Positions 55,801 through 64,000 of a stretch of 64,000 nucleotides of DNA are shown here, one piece after another. Location of the stretch: positions 4,368,953-4,432,952 of the forward strand of contig NC_088324.1 in NCBI RefSeq assembly GCF_910592395.1, in the 5' to 3' direction. The position numbers were made by a program, and so were the translations under genes. Positions within the stretch are counted from its first letter, which is position 1. The number at the start of each line of letters is the position of its first letter. Source of the stretch: Lineus longissimus. Its lineage: Eukaryota; Nemertea; Pilidiophora; Heteronemertea; Lineidae. The notes under the pieces are model-generated. The model searched no databases. It worked only from the letters and a program-made list of their open reading frames with translations, and was not told the origin of the DNA.

Positions 55801-58800
55801 CCACAAGTGTATAAGAATTGAGACATGATGAACGATTTTATAATTATTGTCTTTGCAATGAGAGTCAAATTTCTTTGCTTCCAATTAATCAAATATATTT
55901 TTTTACACTTAAGAATGCGGTGTCCAGAAGTCATAACCAACATCCTGTACCATGAATACATTATTGCTATCAGTGTTAAAATTATAACGCCAAATCTTAT
56001 TTATAATAACATCCATTAACCCTCTCCATTTGAACCATTCGGTTGCTTTTAGTCCCAGTGATTCAAAAGGTATCACTGTTTTGTCTGGTCTTAGTAAATC
56101 TGAAATATAATTTATCCCTACTTCCTTCCAATGTTTATAAAAGATCATTCTTTGATTAATTTATTGTTCCATAAATATGTTTTTTGAGAAGGATTATCTT
56201 TAAGTTTAAAACTAATTAAATCACAGTTCGACTGTATCAAAATGTCTAAATCAATATTTTTTCCTGACCAGAGATAATTGAAAATTAGATTTTCTATTTC
56301 ATGTATTTCTATTTCATGTATTTATCTGGTATTTCAATTGCTCCACAAGTGTATAAGAAATGAGACATGATGAACCATTTTATAAGTATTGTCTTTGCAA
56401 TGAGAGTCAAATATCTTTGCTTCCAATTAATCAAATATTTTTTTACACTTAAGAATGCGGTGTTCAGAAGTCATAACCAACATCCTGTACCATGAATACA
56501 TTATTGTTATCAGTGTTAAAATTATAACGCCAAATCTTATTAACAATAACATCCATTAACCCTCTCCATTTGAACCATTCGGTTGCTTTTAGTCCCAGTG
56601 ATTCAAAAGGTATCACTGTTTTGTCTGGTCTTAGTAAATCTGAAATATAATTTATCCCTACTTCCTTCCAATGTTTATAAAATATCATTCTTCTATTTCA
56701 TGTATTTATCTGGTATTTCAATTGCTCCACAAGTGTATAAGAATTGAGACATGATGAACGATTTTATAATTATTGTCTTTGCAATGAGAGTCAAATTTCT
56801 TTGCTTCCAATTAATCAAATATTTTTTTACACTTAAGAATGCGGTGTTCAGAAGTCATAACCAACATCCTGTACCATGAATACATTATTGTTATCAGTGT
56901 TAAAATTATAACGCCAAATCTTATTTATAATAACATCCATTAACCCTCTCCATTTGAACCATTCGGTTGCTTTTAGTCCCAGTGGTTCAAAAGGTATCAC
57001 TGTTTTGTCTGGTCTTAGTAAATCTGAAATATAATTTATCCCTACTTCCTTCCAATGTTTATAAAAGATCATTCTTTGATTAATTTTGATTAATTTATTG
57101 TTCCATGAATATGTTTTTTGAGAAGGATTATCTTTAAGTTTAAAACTAATTAAATCACAGTTCGACTGTATCAAAATGTCTAAATCAATATTTTTTCCTC
57201 ACCAGAGATAATCGAAATTAGATTTTCTATTTCATGTATTTCTATTTCATGTATTTATCTGGTATTTCAATTGCTCCACAAGTGTATAAGAATTGAGACA
57301 TGATGAACGATTTTATAATTATTGTCTTTCCAATGAGAGTCAAATTTCTTTGCTTCCAATTAATCAAATATTTTTTTTACACTTAAGAATGCGGTGTTCA
57401 GAAGTCATAACCAACATCCTGTACCATGAATACATTTTTGTTATCAGTGTTAATATTATAACGCCAAATCTTATTTATAATAACATCCATTAACCCTCTC
57501 CATTTGAACCATTCGGTTGCTTTTAATCCCAGTGATTCAAAAGGTATCACTGTTTTGTCTGGTCTTAGTTAATCTGAAATATAATTTATCCCTACTTCCT
57601 TCCAATGTTTATAAAAGATCATTCTTTGATTAATTTTGATTAATTTATTGTTCCATAAATATGTTTGATTGAGAAGGATTATCTTTAAGTTTAAAACTAA
57701 TTAAATCACACTTCGACTGTATCAAAATGTCTAAATCAATATTTTTTCCTGACCAGAGATATATGAAAATTAGATTTTCTATTTCATGTATTTCTATTTC
57801 ATGTATTTATCTGGTATTTCAATTGCTCCACAAGTGTATAAGAATTGAGACATGATGAACGATTTTATAATTATTGTCTTTGCAATGAGAGTCAAATTTC
57901 TTTGCTTCCAATTAATCAAATATTTTTTTACACTTAAGAATGCGGTGTTCAGAAGTCATAACCAACATCCTGTACCATGAATACATTATTGTTATCAGTG
58001 TTAAAATTATAACGCCAAATCTTATTTATAATAACATCCATTAACCCTCTCCATTTGAACCATTCGGTTGCTTTTAGTCCCAGTGATTCAAAAGGTATCA
58101 CTGTTTTGTCTGGTCTTAGTAAATCTGAAATATAATTTATCCCTACTTCCTTCCAATGTTTATAAAAGATCATTCTTTGATTAATTTTGATTAATTTATT
58201 GTTCCATAAATATGTTTTTTGAGAAGGATTATCTTTAAGTTTAAAACTAATTAAATCACAGTTCGACTGTATCAAAATGTCCATTTGAACCATTCGGTTG
58301 CTTTTAGTCCCAGTGATTCAAAAGGTATCACTGTTTTGTCTGGTCTTAGTAAATCTGAAATATAATTTATCCCCACTTCCTTGCAATGTTTATAAAAGAT
58401 CATTCTTTGATTAATTTTGATTAATTTATTGTTCCATAAATATGTTTTATTGAGAAGGATTATCTTTAAGTTTAAAACTAATTAAATCACAGTTCGACTG
58501 TATCAAAATGTCTAAATCAATATTTTTTCCTGACCAGAGATAATCGAAATTAGATTTTCTATTTCATGTATTTCTATTTCATGTATTTATCTGGTATTTC
58601 AATTGGTCCACAAGTGTATAAGAATTGAGACATGATGAACGATTTTATAATTATTGTCTTTCCAATGAGAGTCAAATTTCTTTGCTTCCAATTAATCAAA
58701 TATTTTTTTTACACTTAAGAATGCGGTGTTCAGAAGTCATAACCAACATCCTGTACCATGAATACATTTTTGTTATCAGTGTTAATATTATAACGCCAAA

Positions 58801-61800
58801 TCTTATTTATAATAACATCCATTAACCCTCTCCATTTGAACCATTCGGTTGCTTTTAATCCCAGTGATTCAAAAGGTATAACTGTTTTGTCTGGTCTTAG
58901 TAAATCTGAAATATAATTTATCCCTACTTCCTTCCAATGTTTATAAAAGATCATTCTTTGATTAATTTATTGTTCCATAAATATGTTTTTTGAGAAGGAT
59001 TATCTTTAAGTTTAAAACTAATTAAATCACAGTTCGACTGTATCAAAATGTCTAAATCAATATTTTTCCTGACCAGAGATAATTGAAAATTAGATTTTCT
59101 ATTTCATGTATTTCTATTTCATGTATTTATCTGGTATATCAATTGCTCCACAAGTGTATAAGAATTGAGACATGATGAACGATTTTATAATTATTGTCTT
59201 TGCAATGAGAGTCAAATTTCTTTGCTTCCAATTAATCAAATATTTTTTTACACTTAAGAATGCGGTGTTCAGAAGTCATAACCAACATCCTGTACCATGA
59301 ATACATTATTGTTATCAGTGTTAAAATTATAACGCCAAATCTTATTTATAATAACATCCATTAACCCTCTCCATTTGAACCATTCGGTTGCTTTTAGTCC
59401 CAGTGGTTCAAAAGGTATCACTGTTTTGTCTGGTCTTAGTAAATCTGAAATATAATTTATCCCTACTTCCTTCCAATGTTTATAAAAGATCATTCTTTGA
59501 TTAATTTTGATTAATTTATTGTTCCATGAATATGTTTTTTGAGAAGGATTATCTTTAAGTTTAAAACTAATTAAATCACAGTTCGACTGTATCAAAATGT
59601 CTAAATCAATATTTTTTCCTCACCAGAGATAATCGAAATTAGATTTTCTATTTCATGTATTTCTATTTCATGTATTTATCTGGTATTTCAATTGCTCCAC
59701 AAGTGTATAAGAAATGAGACATGATGAACCATTTTATAATTATTGTCTTTGCAATGAGAGTCAAATTTCTTTGCTTCCAATTAATCAAATATTTTTTTAC
59801 ACTTAAGAATGCGGTGTTCAGAAGTCATAACCAACATCCTGTACCATGAATACATTATTGTTATCAGTGTTAAAATTATAACGCCAAATCTTATTAACAA
59901 TAACATCCATTAACCCTCTCCATTTGAACCATTCGGTTGCTTTTAGTCCCAGTGATTCAAAAGGTATCACTGTTTTGTCTGGTCTTAGTAAATCTGAAAT
60001 ATAATTTATCCCTACTTCCTTCCAATGTTTATAAAATATCATTCTTCTATTTCATGTATTTATCTGGTATTTCAATTGCTCCACAAGTGTATAAGAATTG
60101 AGACATGATGAACGATTTTATGATTATTGTCTTTGCAATGAGAGTCAAATTTCTTTGCTTCCAATTAATCAAATATTTTTTTACACTTAAGAATGCGGTG
60201 TTCAGAAGTCATAACCAACATCCTGTACCATGAATACATTATTGTAATCAGTGTTAAAATTATAACGCCAAATCTTATTTATAATAACATCCATTAACCC
60301 TCTCCATTTGAACCATTCGGTTGCTTTTAGTCCCAGTGGTTCAAAAGGTATCACTGTTTTGTCTGGTCTTAGTAAATCTGAAATATAATTTATCCCTACT
60401 TCCTTCCAATGTTTATAAAAGATCATTCTTTGATTAATTTTGATTAATTTATTGTTCCATGAATATGTTTTTTGAGAAGGATTATCTTTAAGTTTAAAAC
60501 TAATTAAATCACAGTTCGACTGTATCAAAATGTCTAAATCAATATTTTTTCCTCACCAGAGATAATCGAAATTAGATTTTCTATTTCATGTATTTCTATT
60601 TCATGTATTTCTATTTCATGTATTTATCTGGTATATCAATTGCTCCACAAGTGTATAAGAAATGAGACATGATGAACCATTTTATAATTATTGTCTTTGC
60701 AATGAGAGTCAAATTTCTTTGCTTCCAATTAATCAAATATTTTTTTACACTTAAGAATGCGGTGTTCAGAAGTCATAACCAACATCCTGTACCATGAATA
60801 CATTATTGTTATCAGTGTTAAAATTATAACGCCAAATCTTATTAACAATAACATCCATTAACCCTCTCCATTTGAACCATTCGGTTGCTTTTAGTCCCAG
60901 TGATTCAAAAGGTATCACTGTTTTGTCTGGTCTTAGTAAATCTGAAATATAATTTATCCCTACTTCCTTCCAATGTTTATAAAATATCATTCTTCTATTT
61001 CATGTATTTATCTGGTATTTCAATTGCTCCACAAGTGTATAAGAATTGAGACATGATGAACGATTTTATGATTATTGTCTTTGCAATGAGAGTCAAATTT
61101 CTTTGCTTCCAATTAATCAAATATTTTTTTACACTTAAGAATGCGGTGTTCAGAAGTCATAACCAACATCCTGTACCATGAATACATTATTGTAATCAGT
61201 GTTAAAATTATAACGCCAAATCTTATTTATAATAACATCCATTAACCCTCTCCATTTGAACCATTCGGTTGCTTTTAGTCCCAGTGGTTCAAAAGGTATC
61301 ACTGTTTTGTCTGGTCTTAGTAAATCTGAAATATAATTTATCCCTACTTCCTTCCAATGTTTATAAAAGATCATTCTTTGATTAATTTATTGTTCCATGA
61401 ATATGTTTTTTGAGAAGGATTATCTTTAAGTTTAAAACTAATTAAATCACAGTTCGACTGTATCAAAATGTCTAAATCAATATTTTTTCCTCACCAGAGA
61501 TAATCGAAATTAGATTTTCTATTTCATGTATTTCTATTTCATGTATTTATCTGGTATTTCAATTGCTCCACAAGTGTATAAGAATTGAGACATGATGAAC
61601 GATTTTATAATTATTGTCTTTCCAATGAGAGTCAAATTTCTTTGCTTCCAATTAATCAAATATTTTTTTTACACTTAAGAATGCGGTGTTCAGAAGTCAT
61701 AACCAACATCCTGTACCATGAATACATTTTTGTTATCAGTGTTAAAATTATAACGCCAAATCTTATTTATAATAACATCCATTAACCCTCTCCATTTGAA

Positions 61801-64000
61801 CCATTCGGTTGCTTTTAATCCCAGTGATTCAAAATGTATCACTGTTTTGTCTGGTCTTAGTAAATCTGAAATATAATTTATCCCTACTTCCTTCCAATGT
61901 TTATAAAAGATCATTCTTTGATTCATTTTGATTAATTTATTGTTCCATAAATATGTTTTTTGAGAAGGATTATCTTTAAGTTTAAAACTAATTAAATCAC
62001 AGTTCGACTGTATCAAAATGTCTAAATCAATATTTTTTCCTGACCAGAGATAATCGAAATTAGATTTTCTATTTCATGTATTTCTATTTCATGTATTTAT
62101 CTGGTATTTCAATTGGTCCACAAGTGTATAAGAATTGAGACATGATGAACGATTTTATAATTATTGTCTTTCCAATGAGAGTCAAATTTCTTTGCTTCCA
62201 ATTAATCAAATATTTTTTTTACACTTAAGAATGCGGTGTTCAGAAGTCATAACCAACATCCTGTACCATGAATACATTTTTGTTATCAGTGTTAATATTA
62301 TAACGCCAAATCTTATTTATAATAACATCCATTAACCCTCTCCATTTGAACCATTCGGTTGCTTTTAATCCCAGTGATTCAAAAGGTATAACTGTTTTGT
62401 CTCGTCTTAGTAAATCTGAAATATAATTTATCCCTACTTCCTTCCAATGTTTATAAAAGATCATTCTTTGATTAATTTATTGTTCCATAAATATGTTTTT
62501 TGAGAAGGATTATCTTTAAGTTTAAAACTAATTAAATCACAGTTCGACTGTATCAAAATGTCTAAATCAATATTTTTCCTGACCAGAGATAATTGAAAAT
62601 TAGATTTTCTATTTCATGTATTTCTATTTCATGTATTTATCTGGTATATCAATTGCTCCACAAGTGTATAAGAAATGAGACATGATGAACCATTTTATAA
62701 TTATTGTCTTTGCAATGAGAGTCAAATTTCTTTGCTTCCAATTAATCAAATATTTTTTTACACTTAAGAATGCGGTGTTCAGAAGTCATAACCAACATCC
62801 TGTACCATGAATACATTATTGTTATCAGTGTTAAAATTATAACGCCAAATCTTATTAACAATAACATCCATTAACCCTCTCCATTTGAACCATTCGGTTG
62901 CTTTTAGTCCCAGTGATTCAAAAGGTATCACTGTTTTGTCTGGTCTTAGTAAATCTGAAATATAATTTATCCCTACTTCCTTCCAATGTTTATAAAATAT
63001 CATTCTTCTATTTCATGTATTTATCTGGTATTTCAATTGCTCCACAAGTGTATAAGAATTGAGACATGATGAACGATTTTATGATTATTGTCTTTGCAAT
63101 GAGAGTCAAATTTCTTTGCTTCCAATTAATCAAATATTTTTTTACACTTAAGAATGCGGTGTTCAGAAGTCATAACCAACATCCTGTACCATGAATACAT
63201 TATTGTAATCAGTGTTAAAATTATAACGCCAAATCTTATTTATAATAACATCCATTAACCCTCTCCATTTGAACCATTCGGTTGCTTTTAGTCCCAGTGG
63301 TTCAAAAGGTATCACTGTTTTGTCTGGTCTTAGTAAATCTGAAATATAATTTATCCCTACTTCCTTCCAATGTTTATAAAAGATCATTCTTTGATTAATT
63401 TTGATTAATTTATTGTTCCATGAATATGTTTTTTGAGAAGGATTATCTTTAAGTTTAAAACTAATTAAATCACAGTTCGACTGTATCAAAATGTCTAAAT
63501 CAATATTTTTTCCTCACCAGAGATAATCGAAATTAGATTTTCTATTTCATGTATTTCTATTTCATGTATTTATCTGGTATTTCAATTGCTCCACAAGTGT
63601 ATAAGAATTGAGACATGATGAACGATTTTATAATTATTGTCTTTCCAATGAGAGTCAAATTTCTTTGCTTCCAATTAATCAAATATTTTTTTTACACTTA
63701 AGAATGCGGTGTTCAGAAGTCATAACCAACATCCTGTACCATGAATACATTTTTGTTATCAGTGTTAAAATTATAACGCCAAATCTTATTTATAATAACA
63801 TCCATTAACCCTCTCCATTTGAACCATTCGGTTGCTTTTAATCCCAGTGATTCAAAATGTATCACTGTTTTGTCTGGTCTTAGTAAATCTGAAATATAAT
63901 TTATCCCTACTTCCTTCCAATGTTTATAAAAGATCATTCTTTGATTCATTTTGATTAATTTATTGTTCCATAAATATGTTTTTTGAGAAGGATTATCTTT
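52833..64000 (-). repeat. LINE ORF2-derived satellite, ~550-bp units
   Basis: The word ACCATTCGGTTGCTTTTA recurs 23 times, at 52833, 53313, 53863, 54391, 54943, 55483, 56034, 56574, 56958, 57508, 58059, 58289, 58840, 59379, 59928, 60312, 60876, 61260, 61800, 62350, 62889, 63273 and 63823. Spacing is mostly 528-564, with truncated 384-base (four), 480-base and 230-base units. On the minus strand each unit encodes the region downstream of the reverse transcriptase of an L1-like ORF2: W-K-Q-R-N-L-T-L-I-G-K-T-I-I-I-K-S, then I-E-N-L-I-F-D-Y-L-W-S-G-K, then F-Y-K-H-W-K-E-V-G-I-N-Y-I-S-D-L-L. Many 550/551-base units break the frame, so no continuous protein exists. It continues past the window edge. 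Confidence 0.95.
61260..63823 (-). repeat. Higher-order repeat of four satellite units
   Basis: The series 61260-61800-62350-62889 (540+550+539+384 = 2013 bases) restarts at 63273 with the same diagnostic variants: a CAGTGGTTC unit, then a CAAAATGTATC unit with TACATTTTTG. A smaller two-unit block (384 + ~550-564) repeats at 59928, 60876 and, in part, 56574. This is higher-order structure as in centromeric satellites, made by unequal exchange. Confidence 0.75.

Noticed and set aside
52833-64000. Tandem gene family of ~108-residue proteins
   Set aside because: The ORFs are pieces of one LINE ORF2 segment. Unit lengths of 550 and 551 break the frame, and both strands give repeated ORFs, so this is satellite DNA.

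Overview
This is eukaryotic, animal nuclear DNA. There are no operons or ribosome-binding sites. The coding traces are split by GT-AG introns, and most of the window is transposable elements and satellites from many superfamilies: an L1-like LINE, a tyrosine-recombinase-type retroelement, Harbinger-, hAT-, piggyBac- and Tc1/mariner-like DNA elements, foldback elements and a virus-like element. This mixture, including a foldback transposon built like the sea-urchin TU elements, suggests a marine invertebrate, perhaps a deuterostome or lophotrochozoan. No gene here fixes the phylum. No rRNA, complete tRNA or CRISPR array was found.

Layout. 1-1300: right end of a compact virus-like mobile element with two convergent ORFs and a 37-bp repeat. 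1467-2419: broken Harbinger-type MYB/SANT gene on the minus strand. 3259-6025: interspersed repeat interrupted by a ~2.0-kb foldback transposon (3745-5741), whose empty site survives in two paralogues near 20.87 and 22.22 kb. 6150-7560: AT-rich palindromic ATTCGAT satellite. 7586-8436: non-autonomous element with an 8-bp target duplication. 10.2-17.8 kb: repeats, three foldback or MITE insertions and G-rich modules. 17.8-22.85 kb: broken retroelement with an intron-containing gag-like gene and a pol fragment, split by a tandem 1.34-kb duplication. 23.5-26.3 kb: three-level nested insertion. 26.3-31.4 kb: two minisatellites, the larger a 64-bp array that looks like decayed C2H2 zinc-finger repeats and holds a TTAA-flanked piggyBac-like element.

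35.3-45.7 kb is the only stretch that looks like host gene territory. It has a small three-exon collagen-like gene model (35295-36872) whose last two exons and 3' flank are triplicated in tandem (units from about 35.89, 39.83 and 43.03 kb). The third copy has a nonsense codon, and the first carries a unique ~1.13-kb insertion. A further probable terminal exon lies at 45387-45674. From 47.2 to 51 kb there are a few weak exon candidates and one SINE-like sequence.

52.5-64 kb is a LINE-derived satellite. At least 23 head-to-tail copies of a ~550-bp piece of the ORF2 region downstream of the reverse transcriptase lie on the minus strand, some in higher-order blocks. The array abuts the matching LINE C-terminal segment and runs off the right edge of the window.

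No metabolic or regulatory circuit can be assembled from these genes. The biology visible is genome dynamics: nested transposition, segment duplication, and conversion of coding fragments into satellite DNA.
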